Of a stretch of 7,243 bases of DNA, positions 1 to 6,434 are shown in pieces. The position numbers and the translations under genes were made by a program. This DNA comes from Hyphomicrobiales bacterium (GTDB taxonomy: Bacteria; Pseudomonadota; Alphaproteobacteria; Rhizobiales; SZUA-8). The stretch spans positions 1-7,243 of the forward strand of contig QILX01000057.1 of the NCBI GenBank assembly GCA_003232175.1. Direction: 5' to 3'. Position 1 is the first letter of the stretch; the number at the start of each line of letters is the position of its first letter. The notes beneath the pieces are model-generated. The model had not been told where the DNA came from. It worked only from the letters and a program-made list of their open reading frames with translations, and ran no database searches.

Positions 1-990
1 CCCTCCGCCCTCAAATTGCCGGTGAGGGTGGTCAAATCCTATCCGCTGATTACCTTGTCCAAGACTTACGCTTCGCGCCCCTTTGGGGTTGCGCCATTGC
101 TGACAACCCATGTTCAGGGCCGCAAATCACTCAATCTGATCCATTTGTGCTGGTCTTACGAATCGGCGCAAAAAGCCGATGAGCTGGCAACCGAGCTTGC
201 CCAGGCCAAATCAATCGCGCCGGGGTCCGAATTTGTAATTCTCGCCAATACCGAATTTGAATCTTATCTTTTGTCCGAGCGGGGTGTTCCCAATACCCTA
301 GCCTCCCAGACCATGTTCATGGACGAACATATCTACCAGCCTCAGCCGCAAATCGAGAAAAAATTCGATGCTGTCTATATTGGCCGCATCGCCGCCATGA
401 AGCGGCATGAGCTTGCCGAAGGCATTGACAGACGTTTGCTGCTTTATGGCCCGGATTGGGAACCTGACCGGGACTATGCCCAAACCTATCGCCGTAAGTC
501 CTCGCCGGCGGTATTCTTTAATCACCAAGGCGGCGATGGGTCGTACCGGTGCCTGACACCGGCTGAAATGGTCGAGCAGTTAAACCGGGCACGGGTGGGG
601 CTTTGTCTTTCCGCCACCGAGGGGATCATGCGCGCTTCAATCGAGTATCTGTTCTGTGGCCTGCCGGTGGTATCGACGCCGTGTTATGGCGGCCGCGAGC
701 GGTATTACCATCCAGATTATTGCCGTATAGTCGAGCCGGATCGCGATACGGTGACAAGCGCCGTGCGAGACCTTGTCCGCACCGATATCGATCCGTTTTT
801 TATCCGCCGCAGGACGTTGTCAATTATCAATCGAGAGCGGACAAATTTTGTCCGGTTCGTCAATTCCGTGGCGCGCTTCCAGTTTGGAATCCGCCACCTG
901 TTCCCTGATTTTGAACCCTTTCGCGGCGATGTTGATTTCACGGATGTGGAAAGTATCGTCGAAAGACTGAAAGGCAGACCGGGAGCCTGA
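1..990 (+). CDS. Glycosyltransferase, GT4-like, C-terminal part (5' end outside window)
   Basis: The frame is open to the left edge (codons from base 1 read PSALK before a TTG at 16), so the true start is probably upstream and the TTG need not be one. The visible part is about 329 residues. Numbered from the TTG codon, the diagnostic stretch is ATEGIMRASIEYLFCGLPVVST: E202 and E210 form the E-x7-E motif of retaining GT-B glycosyltransferases, followed by the usual cGLPVVSTpcyGG segment that binds the nucleotide-sugar phosphates. FDAVYIGRIAAMKRHELA (about 118-135) resembles the start of the C-terminal Rossmann domain in GT4 enzymes. Family knowledge suggests sugar transfer from a nucleotide sugar to a glycan or lipid at the cytoplasmic membrane face. 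Donor and acceptor cannot be told from the sequence. The gene ends in TGA at 988-990, 107 bases before the cyclase gene, with no convincing terminator. The fold call is fairly secure; the substrate is unknown. Confidence 0.75.
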   Translation, partial: PSALKLPVRVVKSYPLITLSKTYASRPFGVAPLLTTHVQGRKSLNLIHLCWSYESAQKADELATELAQAKSIAPGSEFVILANTEFESYLLSERGVPNTLASQTMFMDEHIYQPQPQIEKKFDAVYIGRIAAMKRHELAEGIDRRLLLYGPDWEPDRDYAQTYRRKSSPAVFFNHQGGDGSYRCLTPAEMVEQLNRARVGLCLSATEGIMRASIEYLFCGLPVVSTPCYGGRERYYHPDYCRIVEPDRDTVTSAVRDLVRTDIDPFFIRRRTLSIINRERTNFVRFVNSVARFQFGIRHLFPDFEPFRGDVDFTDVESIVERLKGRPGA

Positions 991-1028
991 AGCAGACCGG
1001 ACACCACTGCAAATCGGGGACACCTCAC

Positions 1029-1055
1029 TTAACCGCACCCGTCAGCTGATATAAA
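1029..1055 (+). promoter_or_regulatory. Candidate sigma70-type promoter for the cyclase gene
   Basis: TATAAA at 1050-1055 matches the -10 consensus at five of six bases. The best -35 candidate, TTAACC at 1029-1034, matches four of six but with a short 15-base spacer. A small GC-rich hairpin (GCCCG/CGGGC, 1064-1068 with 1072-1076, three-base loop) lies near the predicted 5' end of the transcript. This is a pattern match only; the cyclase could instead be read through from the glycosyltransferase gene. Confidence 0.25.
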
Positions 1056-1097
1056 ACCGGCATGCCCGAAGCGGGCTGAGAGGAAATTATTCAGGCC

Positions 1098-3314
1098 GTG
1101 CAGCATCTACTCAGCAATTGGGCCATTGTCGCCATCCTGACTCTGCTGGCCATTGGGTTGCGCATTGCTGATCCTGAACCGATCCGCCAATTGCGGCTGA
1201 TGGCCTTTGATACCTATCAGCGGCTGGCGCCGCGGGAGTTTGCCCCCGATCAGCCGGTACGCATAATCGATATCGACGATGCATCGCTGAAACGTTATGG
1301 CCAGTGGCCCTGGCCGCGCTCGCGCCTGGCTGAAATCGTCAATACTCTGAACGATATGGGTGCGGTCGCCATTGGCTTTGACTTCGTGTTTGGCGAACCG
1401 GACCGGACATCGCCTGAAGAGATCATTGCGGGACTACCGCCGGGACCTGAAATTGAGCTTCTGACCGGGTTGTTGGCCAAACGCCGGACAAATGATCAAC
1501 TTTTTGCTGATGCAATGGGGCGCGGCAATGTCGTGCTCGGCACGATACTCAACCGCTCCGGTGGCGGGGCAACCAACAAAAGCTCCGCCGGTTTTGCCCA
1601 TGCCGGAGATGATCCCCGGCGTTTTGTACCGGTTTTCAGCGGCGTTACGGGAAATCTGCCGGTGCTGGAGAAATCCGCCCGTGGACTGGGCATGCTCAAT
1701 TGGGTGCCTGATGGCGACCAGATTGTCCGGCGCCTGCCTCTTCTTGCCAGTGTTGACGGTGAACTCTACCCCGCATTCACCATCGAACTTCTTCGGGTTG
1801 CCCAGGGCGCTGGCAGTTATCTGGTCAAATCCTCCGGTGCCAGCGAGGAAGAGGCATTTGGTGCCTCGACCGGCATTGTTGCCGTCCGGGTTGGCGATGT
1901 CGTTCTTCCAGCCTCCGCCAATGGTGAAATGTGGCTTCATTACACTGGCCAGCGTAAGGCACGCACAATTCCAGCCTGGAAAATACTATCTGGTGAGGTC
2001 TCCGGCGATCAGATCAACGGGCGTATCATTCTGATCGGCACCAGTGCGCCGGGATTGTTTGATCTGCGCGCCACCCCGCTCGATGCCGCGATCCCCGGGG
2101 TTGAGATTCATGCCGAGGGACTTGAACAGATGATTGCCGGAACGCTTCTGATCCGTCCGGACTTTGCCCTGGCTGTCGAACTGGGCGCGCTTCTGGCTGT
2201 CGGTCTTACAATATCTCTTCTCATCGGCCTTGTTGGCCCGCAATGGACCGCACTTGTTGCCCTTTTTGCCCTGGGGACCGCCAACTGGTTTTCCTGGAGA
2301 GCATTTTCTGAAAGCGGCTGGCTGATCGACCCTGTCTACCCGACCCTGATGGCTGTCGCGGTTTACATGGCCGGAACGGTGGCGGGATATGTCCGCACCG
2401 AACGGCAACGCAATGAGGTCCGCCGCGCCTTTGGGTATTACCTTGCGCCAAGCCTTGTTGAAGATCTGGCGGAGCATCCTGAGCATCTGGTCCTTGGCGG
2501 CGAGGAAAGAGAGCTCACGGTGCTCTTTTCCGATATTCGCAGCTTTTCCGCCATTTCCGAAACCATGGGCCCGACGGAGCTGACCGGGTTTATCAATCGG
2601 TTCTTGACCCCGATGACCGAGGTGATCCTGGATCGCGGCGGCACCATCGATAAATATATGGGCGATGCGGTGATGGCGTTCTGGAATGCCCCGCTGGACG
2701 ATGCCGAACACGCCAGCAATGCCTGCCAGGCGGCTCTGGACATGCACAAGCGGCTGGTCCAGCTGAACCGGGAAATTGCCGAACAGTCGGGCGAGGACGG
2801 TCTGGACCATCCCCCGATCCGCATCGGTGTCGGCCTGAACACCGGATCGGCCTGTGTCGGCAATCTGGGGTCGCGCCAGCGTTTTGCCTATTCGGCAATC
2901 GGCGACGACGTCAATGTGGCCTCGCGCCTGGAGGGGCAGACCAAAACCTATCGTGTCGATACTCTGGTCAGTGCCTCAACGGTATTGTCGGCGCCGGGCT
3001 TTGCCTTTCTCGAACTGGACCGGCTGAGGGTAAGGGGACGGGCGGAACCGGTGGTCGTCCACGCGCTGCTTGGTGATCAGGAATATGCAAATTCGGCGGA
3101 TTTTGGCGAATTGGACGCCGCCAATGGCGTGATGCTGGCGGCATATCGCGAACGCCGGTGGAAAGAGGCCCTGGCGGCTCTTCAAACCTGCGCAGCCCTT
3201 GGCGGGTCGCGGCTTGAATTTCACTATGCGGCCTTAGGAAAACGGATCAGAACTTTTAATCGCCGGCCACCCGATCCGGATTGGGACGGCTCGATATCAG
3301 CTCAGAACAAATAG
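1098..3314 (+). CDS. CHASE2-domain membrane adenylate cyclase (class III)
   Basis: This 738-residue protein is predicted to make cAMP from ATP under control of an extracytoplasmic sensor. Residues 8-24 form a first membrane helix. A CHASE2 domain follows (about 30-345) with its typical RIIDIDDASL (55-64) and GQWPWPRS (68-75) motifs. Three more helices come next (about 357-380, 383-400, 410-432), then a cytoplasmic cyclase domain. Metal-binding aspartates are D479 (LFSDIRSFS) and D523 (KYMGDAVMAF), the adenine-selecting lysine is K519, and N606 and R610 lie in VNVASR. The position paired with K519 is S599 (YSAIGDD), which places it near class IIIb, where threonine is usual. The lysine favours ATP over GTP. 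The C-terminus (YRERRW...DWDG) matches the tail common in this family. The GTG start is forced: an in-frame TGA lies at 1077 and no other standard start codon (ATG, GTG or TTG) lies between. GAGAGGA at 1078-1084 is the likely ribosome site, somewhat far away (13 bases). The sensed signal is unknown. Confidence 0.93.
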   Translation: MQHLLSNWAIVAILTLLAIGLRIADPEPIRQLRLMAFDTYQRLAPREFAPDQPVRIIDIDDASLKRYGQWPWPRSRLAEIVNTLNDMGAVAIGFDFVFGEPDRTSPEEIIAGLPPGPEIELLTGLLAKRRTNDQLFADAMGRGNVVLGTILNRSGGGATNKSSAGFAHAGDDPRRFVPVFSGVTGNLPVLEKSARGLGMLNWVPDGDQIVRRLPLLASVDGELYPAFTIELLRVAQGAGSYLVKSSGASEEEAFGASTGIVAVRVGDVVLPASANGEMWLHYTGQRKARTIPAWKILSGEVSGDQINGRIILIGTSAPGLFDLRATPLDAAIPGVEIHAEGLEQMIAGTLLIRPDFALAVELGALLAVGLTISLLIGLVGPQWTALVALFALGTANWFSWRAFSESGWLIDPVYPTLMAVAVYMAGTVAGYVRTERQRNEVRRAFGYYLAPSLVEDLAEHPEHLVLGGEERELTVLFSDIRSFSAISETMGPTELTGFINRFLTPMTEVILDRGGTIDKYMGDAVMAFWNAPLDDAEHASNACQAALDMHKRLVQLNREIAEQSGEDGLDHPPIRIGVGLNTGSACVGNLGSRQRFAYSAIGDDVNVASRLEGQTKTYRVDTLVSASTVLSAPGFAFLELDRLRVRGRAEPVVVHALLGDQEYANSADFGELDAANGVMLAAYRERRWKEALAALQTCAALGGSRLEFHYAALGKRIRTFNRRPPDPDWDGSISAQNK

Positions 3315-3361
3315 CAATCGGGCTCATGGGCGGAACAATCCGGCACTGGGTTTATCCCCCG

Positions 3362-4072
3362 TCAGTCGTCCTTGTCGCACGGCCAAGTCTTCGAGGCAGC
3401 CAGGCCATCGGGGAGTTTAGTCTGGTCATCTCCGCAGGACAATTCTATCTGCGCCGCGGTCAGGCCCTTGGCGCCGGAGAGGTCGGCGCCGGAAAATTCG
3501 GCGCGCAGCAGATAAGCGTCAACTAGGTTGGCACCTTCCAGGGTGGCGTTGGAAAAATCCGCTCGCGCCAGATAGGCGTTCGCGAAACTGGCACCCGAAA
3601 GGTTGGCCCCGACAAAAATCGCGCGGCCCAGCTCCGCTTTGCTCAAATCGGCACCGCTAAGATCAGCGCCGGTGAAATCGGCGCGCTGCAATTCACCCTT
3701 GGTCAGATTGGCGCCGGCCATTTTTGCGTTCCCGAAATCAGCCCTGAGCCCTTCAACCTTGGTCATATCGGCGCCTTCAAGGTCGGCATTTTGAAACCGG
3801 GCGCGGTATATATTTGCACTTTGCAGATTTGCGTCGCGAAAATTTGCATCGGCAAAATCGCTGCCGCTGAGGTCGGCTCGGGCCAGTATCGCACCATTGA
3901 AGGTTTCGCCGGTCATCATTCGCCGGGCTTTAAAACAGCCCGTCCAGTTTACGCCGGCGGCGGGTTCGGCATTGCAATTCGGCCTCGTCTGAGCCTCGCT
4001 TTTAAAGCCCACCGGGGCATTAAAAAGAACAAAGACCGCCAGCATGGCAACTGAAATGAAAGTCCTGACCAT
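3362..4072 (-). CDS. Exported pentapeptide-repeat protein
   Basis: The protein has 236 residues. Residues 1-27 look like a signal peptide: R3, a hydrophobic core FISVAMLAVFVLF, and a possible cleavage after SEA at 27, so it is probably periplasmic or surface-located. From F58 to K202 the sequence runs in unbroken steps of five, 29 pentapeptides of the A(D/N)LXX type, enough for about seven coils of a right-handed square beta-helix. Only the repeat at 108 (GLRAD) lacks the central large hydrophobic residue. The four cysteines lie outside the helix: C33 and C46 before it, C213 and C232 after it. The C-terminal GLTAAQIELSCGDDQTKLP is a tail I recognise from proteobacterial relatives. The gene converges on the cyclase gene with 47 bases between stops. 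ATG at 4072 is preceded by AGGGAG at a 7-base spacing. No biochemical role can be assigned; export argues against a gyrase-protecting Qnr-like function. Confidence 0.88.
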   Translation of the reverse strand: MVRTFISVAMLAVFVLFNAPVGFKSEAQTRPNCNAEPAAGVNWTGCFKARRMMTGETFNGAILARADLSGSDFADANFRDANLQSANIYRARFQNADLEGADMTKVEGLRADFGNAKMAGANLTKGELQRADFTGADLSGADLSKAELGRAIFVGANLSGASFANAYLARADFSNATLEGANLVDAYLLRAEFSGADLSGAKGLTAAQIELSCGDDQTKLPDGLAASKTWPCDKDD

Positions 4073-4079
4073 CGAAAAT

Positions 4080-4085
4080 CTCCCT
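4080..4085 (-). promoter_or_regulatory. Ribosome binding site of the pentapeptide-repeat gene
   Basis: On the minus strand the bases read AGGGAG, seven bases before the ATG at 4072-4070. The match and spacing are good and fix the start at the signal-peptide methionine. Confidence 0.7.
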
Positions 4086-4168
4086 AACTGCCGTCCCGGA
4101 CCGCATGCAATTTGTGACAGTCTATCCGGTCTGGTCCCTGATGGCGATTGTTTGGCAGGGCGGGAATA

Positions 4169-4689
4169 TTAAAGCCGCTTACGCATCTCAACTCTAGGTT
4201 TGGCGCGAAATCCGCAAGAATACTCGTCAGCAATAGTCGCCGCCATGCCGGCATGTTCGTGCCCGGGGACAAAACCGATTATCCCAATGCCTCATAATAG
4301 GGCATGTTCCACGAAATATCGCGAAATGTGGTCAAGGTGATGGCATCTACTGACTGGTCTTTCGCCCAGCTTTCGGCATGTTCGACCAGCAGCCGGCCCA
4401 GGCCGCGTCCCTGATGCCGCCGTTCGACATTGAGTTCGGAAAGATGAGCATTGTCATCGACGCGCCACAAAAGCGCAAAACCCGCGATGGCGCCGGCATC
4501 GGTCAAACCGACCAGAAGCGCACCTTCGTCAAGGCCGCGTTGAAACTCGTGATCTTCGCGGAAAGCGCTGTTGGCGCAGAATTCATAACCCTGGACACGA
4601 GCAAAACGCTTGGCGGCATCGCGCTCGATCTGTGAAAGACGCGGTATGTCCTCCTTCGCGCCATGGCGGATCAGATATTCCCATTCCAC
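4169..4689 (-). pseudogene. GNAT N-acetyltransferase gene interrupted by a frameshift
   Basis: From a GTG at 4689 the first frame gives 136 residues and stops at TAA 4281-4279. It carries the GNAT acetyl-CoA motif A: LSELNVERRHQGRGLGRLL at 83-101, with the Q-G-R-G-L-G loop at 93-98. It then reaches the motif B segment WNMPYYEALG and stops exactly where relatives continue. In the -1 frame, codons from 4276 to the TAA at 4171-4169 encode 35 residues starting GFVPGHEHAG and ending RVEMRKRL, which looks like the missing final strand and tail. Restoring one base (for instance a fourth G in the GGG at 4285-4283) would give about 173 residues, a usual GNAT length. GTG 4689 is chosen because AAGGA lies six bases upstream; longer in-frame starts run into gcrA. 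The start is 19 bases after the gcrA stop, so co-transcription is likely. The substrate is unknown. A sequencing error is the main alternative to a true mutation. Confidence 0.78.
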
Positions 4690-4695
4690 ACCGGG

Positions 4696-4700
4696 TCCTT
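4696..4700 (-). promoter_or_regulatory. Ribosome binding site deciding the GNAT GTG start
   Basis: The minus strand reads AAGGA here, six bases before GTG 4689-4687. It supports a start at this GTG (protein beginning MEWEYLIRHG) rather than at the upstream in-frame codons that lie inside gcrA. Confidence 0.65.
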
Positions 4701-4708
4701 GGAATTGG

Positions 4709-5242
4709 TTATGCTCCTGAGCCGATCTTTTTCCTCCGGCGACGGTCCTGAGCCGGCTGATACGCCATGCGGGCATGGGATTTACAATAGGGCATGGAGG
4801 CTTCGGAGCGGTGACCGCAGAAGTGAAAACCTTCATCGCCAGGATCACCGATCGGCCATTTGCAGGTGCGTTCGGTCAGGGTAAGGATGGACATGTGCTG
4901 TCCCGATGGCAGCTCGACCGCACGAATGGGCGCCGGTTCCGGTTCTGCTTCCACCTGGGGTAGAGGCCGGGCTTCAATGTCCACCTGGTGTTTGAGGGCC
5001 GTGGCGCCGGCGGTCTTGAAGCGTGACGGGTGGGAGGGGGCGGCGGGCCGCTGGCGCGGGGTGCGGGCAATGGTGCGGGCAGGCCGGGAGGGTCGGGAGC
5101 GGCCGGACAAGCCCAGACGATGAACCTTGCCGATGACGGCGTTGCGGGTAATCCCGCCCATGCGAGCAGCGATCTGGCTGGCGCTCAGCCCTTCAATCCA
5201 CAATTTCTTGAGTTGCTCGACACGTTCATCAGTCCATGACAT
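4709..5242 (-). CDS. gcrA: Cell-cycle regulator GcrA
   Basis: The 177-residue product has the GcrA hallmarks. The N-terminal MSWTDERVEQLKKLWIEG...SQIAARMGG...RNAVIGKVHRLGL (1-46) is the helix-turn-helix DNA-binding domain. A Pro/Ala/Arg-rich linker follows (about 50-115). The C-terminal domain reads TCKWPIGDP...FHFCGH...PYCKSHARMAYQP with C127, C142 and C153, and has a basic tail. In Caulobacter, GcrA binds sigma70-RNA polymerase and promoters carrying methylated GANTC, activating cell-cycle genes. Length agrees with Caulobacter GcrA (about 173). The frame is open back to 5341, but ATG 5242 is chosen because the family begins MSWTDE and AAGGTGGAG lies just upstream. A GNAT gene follows after 19 bases. 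The upstream region holds a CtrA-like box and GANTC sites, consistent with cell-cycle control of gcrA itself. Confidence 0.97.
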   Translation of the reverse strand: MSWTDERVEQLKKLWIEGLSASQIAARMGGITRNAVIGKVHRLGLSGRSRPSRPARTIARTPRQRPAAPSHPSRFKTAGATALKHQVDIEARPLPQVEAEPEPAPIRAVELPSGQHMSILTLTERTCKWPIGDPGDEGFHFCGHRSEASMPYCKSHARMAYQPAQDRRRRKKIGSGA

Positions 5243-5249
5243 CGTGAAT

Positions 5250-5254
5250 GACTC
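5250..5254. promoter_or_regulatory. GANTC (CcrM methylation) site in the gcrA leader
   Basis: GACTC overlaps the gcrA ribosome binding region, eight bases upstream of the ATG. In alphaproteobacteria with CcrM, adenine in GANTC is methylated in a cell-cycle-dependent way and GcrA reads that mark. Whether this site is functional is inference. Confidence 0.5.
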
Positions 5255-5260
5255 CACCTT
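5252..5260 (-). promoter_or_regulatory. Ribosome binding site of gcrA
   Basis: The minus strand reads AAGGTGGAG. The GGAG part lies nine bases before the ATG at 5242-5240. It supports the MSWTDE start over the longer open frame beginning at 5341. Confidence 0.65.
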
Positions 5261-5350
5261 AAAAGCGCTTGTGGCGGAGACTTGAACCTGGCATGCCAAA
5301 TTAATCGACATCTGGCCCGCGCCGCCGCAGCGCATACCCATATCTCGTGG

Positions 5351-5365
5351 TTAACGATCTGTTTA
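5351..5365 (-). promoter_or_regulatory. Candidate CtrA binding box upstream of gcrA
   Basis: On the minus strand the bases read TAAA, seven bases, then TTAACC. The CtrA consensus is TTAA-N7-TTAAC, so seven of eight half-site bases and the trailing C match, with exact spacing. The site is about 109 bases before the gcrA ATG and about 140 before the permease ATG. In Caulobacter CtrA represses gcrA, so the position makes sense. The call rests on motif match and context; no ctrA gene is in the window. Confidence 0.5.
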
Positions 5366-5389
5366 CTACTACATAGACCAAACTATACG
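5362..5389 (+). promoter_or_regulatory. Candidate promoter for the ABC permease gene
   Basis: TTTACT (5362-5367) and TATACG (5384-5389) each match the sigma70 hexamers at four of six bases, with a 16-base spacer. The -35 hexamer overlaps the CtrA-like box, so a bound regulator could affect this promoter too. The resulting leader would be about 110 bases. Pattern match only. Confidence 0.25.
5382..5387 (-). promoter_or_regulatory. Candidate -10 element for gcrA
   Basis: The minus strand reads TATAGT (five of six to TATAAT). No good -35 hexamer lies upstream, as can happen at GcrA-dependent promoters. If used, transcription would begin near 5375 and the CtrA-like box would sit in the first transcribed bases, a repressing position. 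Confidence 0.3.
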
Positions 5390-5425
5390 CAATGTGCTTT
5401 ACGTCCTTTTCCCCAGTTCACTTAG

Positions 5426-5454
5426 GACTCGTTTGAGGAAATCACAAGGGATTC
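5426..5454. promoter_or_regulatory. Two GANTC sites 24 bases apart in the divergent intergenic region
   Basis: GACTC at 5426-5430 and GATTC at 5450-5454 lie between the candidate gcrA promoter and the permease start. With the site at 5250 this makes three GANTC in 263 bases. By comparison I count three in the first 990 bases of the window, so the region is denser though not dramatically so. A role in CcrM/GcrA control is inferred. Confidence 0.4.
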
Positions 5455-5505
5455 CGCCTGGAATACCGACACAAAGACCATTTTGCCCCTGACAAGGATT
5501 TTTCC

Positions 5506-6324
5506 ATGAATATTGCCGCCCCAAAACCATTTCACCGGCCCGGTGTGCGCCGATTTGGCAGGGTCAACTGGATGGGACTGTGGACTCTTTATCTCAAGGA
5601 GGTGCGCCGGTTCATGAAAGTTGGCATTCAGACGGTGCTGGCGCCGGTCACGAATACGGTTTTGTTTCTGGTGGTTTTCCATTTTGCCCTGGGCCGGGCG
5701 CGGACGGAAATTGCCGGTATGTCGTTTGTCGAGTTCCTCGCCCCGGGCCTTATCATGATGGCCATCCTGCAAAACGCGTTTGCCAACACTTCATCGTCGC
5801 TGCTGATCTCCAAGGTTCAAGGGAACATTGTCGATATTCTCATGCCGCCTTTGTCGGCCGGTGAAATGAATCTTGGATTTGCTTTGGGCGGGTTGACGCG
5901 CGGTCTGGTCGTCGCGGTATGCACCGCTGCCGCCATTCTTCCCTTTGTCGATCTGGGAGTTGCTCATATCTGGGCCGTGTTATGGTTCCCGTTTGCCGGG
6001 GCGTTGATCATGTCGCTAACCGGAATAATCGGCGGGATCTGGGCGGAAAAATTCGACCATATGCAATCGATCACCCACTTTGTCATCACACCGCTCGCCT
6101 TTCTTTCCGGCACATTTTATTCGTTGAAAGACCTGCCTGGCATTGCTTTTTCGGTGGCCCAGTTTAATCCGTTTTTCTATCTGATTGATGGCTTTCGCTA
6201 CGGGGTAACAGGTTATGCCGACGGCAATTTAGCCGTCGGGGTCGGTGTGACCGCGGTGACGGCGGCCGGCCTTTACGGGCTCTCCTACCAGCTTTTGCGT
6301 TCCGGTTACCGCATCAAATCTTGA
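5506..6324 (+). CDS. ABC-2 type transporter permease (YadH/NodJ-like)
   Basis: The 272-residue integral membrane protein has the ABC-2 permease plan: a cytoplasmic N-terminus with the amphipathic LYLKEVRRFMKVG segment (28-40), then about six membrane helices. The first is at roughly 44-62 (VLAPVTNTVLFLVVFHFAL). The family stretch FLAPGLIMMAILQNAF...ISKVQGNIVDILMPPLS spans 77-117, and LAFLSGTFYSLKDLP...NPFFYLIDGFRYG is the usual C-terminal signature. It ends in YRIKS. Such permeases pair with an ABC ATPase to export lipids, polysaccharides or drugs across the inner membrane. No ATPase gene is adjacent, so the partner must be elsewhere and the substrate is unknown. ATG 5506 has AAGGA at 5494-5498 with a 7-base spacing. 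The gene is divergent from gcrA and is followed by hairpins before argD, so it may be a single-gene unit. Confidence 0.88.
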   Translation: MNIAAPKPFHRPGVRRFGRVNWMGLWTLYLKEVRRFMKVGIQTVLAPVTNTVLFLVVFHFALGRARTEIAGMSFVEFLAPGLIMMAILQNAFANTSSSLLISKVQGNIVDILMPPLSAGEMNLGFALGGLTRGLVVAVCTAAAILPFVDLGVAHIWAVLWFPFAGALIMSLTGIIGGIWAEKFDHMQSITHFVITPLAFLSGTFYSLKDLPGIAFSVAQFNPFFYLIDGFRYGVTGYADGNLAVGVGVTAVTAAGLYGLSYQLLRSGYRIKS

Positions 6325-6331
6325 ACCCGAT

Positions 6332-6367
6332 GGCCCGTGCCACTTGATCGCCAAAGGCGATAGGGCC
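6332..6367 (+). other. Inverted repeat after the permease stop
   Basis: ATCGCC (6347-6352) and GGCGAT (6356-6361) can pair around an AAA loop. Outside them GGCCC (6332-6336) can pair with GGGCC (6363-6367) across an asymmetric interior loop. No T-run follows. It starts eight bases after the permease stop and may protect the mRNA end or form part of the argD leader. Confidence 0.4.
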
Positions 6368-6385
6368 TAAAATGGCGGTTCAGTC

Positions 6386-6409
6386 CGCCGCCGTTTTCCG
6401 GCGGCGTTT
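6386..6409 (+). terminator. Terminator-like hairpin between the permease gene and argD
   Basis: CGCCGCCG (6386-6393) pairs perfectly with CGGCGGCG (6399-6406) around a TTTTC loop, an 8-bp all-GC stem. Only TTT and then CAATTT follow, so the T-tract is weak. It may end permease transcripts or attenuate readthrough into argD. The 3' arm also holds three consecutive Arg codons if read in the argD frame. Confidence 0.5.
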
Positions 6410-6434
6410 CAATTTGCAACAAAAGGCCGGGCCG

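Noticed and set aside
974..1000. Direct repeat GCAGACCGG around the glycosyltransferase stop
   Set aside because: Only nine bases, two copies, no associated element; not enough for an attachment site or transposon footprint.
1986..2810. A 274-residue minus-strand open frame
   Set aside because: It is antisense to the cyclase membrane and catalytic regions, which carry clear motifs. The antisense product has no recognisable domain.
3603..4054. Plus-strand frames with repetitive Ser/Ala/Pro or Ile/Ala/Gly content
   Set aside because: These are the mirror image of the pentapeptide repeats on the minus strand; the periodicity is inherited, not independent.
4244..4255. Perfect 12-base palindrome CATGCCGGCATG
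   Set aside because: It lies in the GNAT tail coding frame and has no T-run or partner copy; short palindromes like this are expected by chance.
4084..4272. A 62-residue minus-strand frame after the GNAT stop codon
   Set aside because: It overlaps the -1 frame that encodes a convincing GNAT tail, has no ribosome site and resembles no family I know.
4860..5239. Plus-strand open frames rich in Gly and Arg
   Set aside because: These are antisense to gcrA and reflect its GC-rich Pro/Arg/Ala linker.
4709..5341. Longer GcrA starting at 5341
   Set aside because: The additional 33 residues do not resemble GcrA N-termini, and the ribosome site and family start MSWTDE favour 5242.
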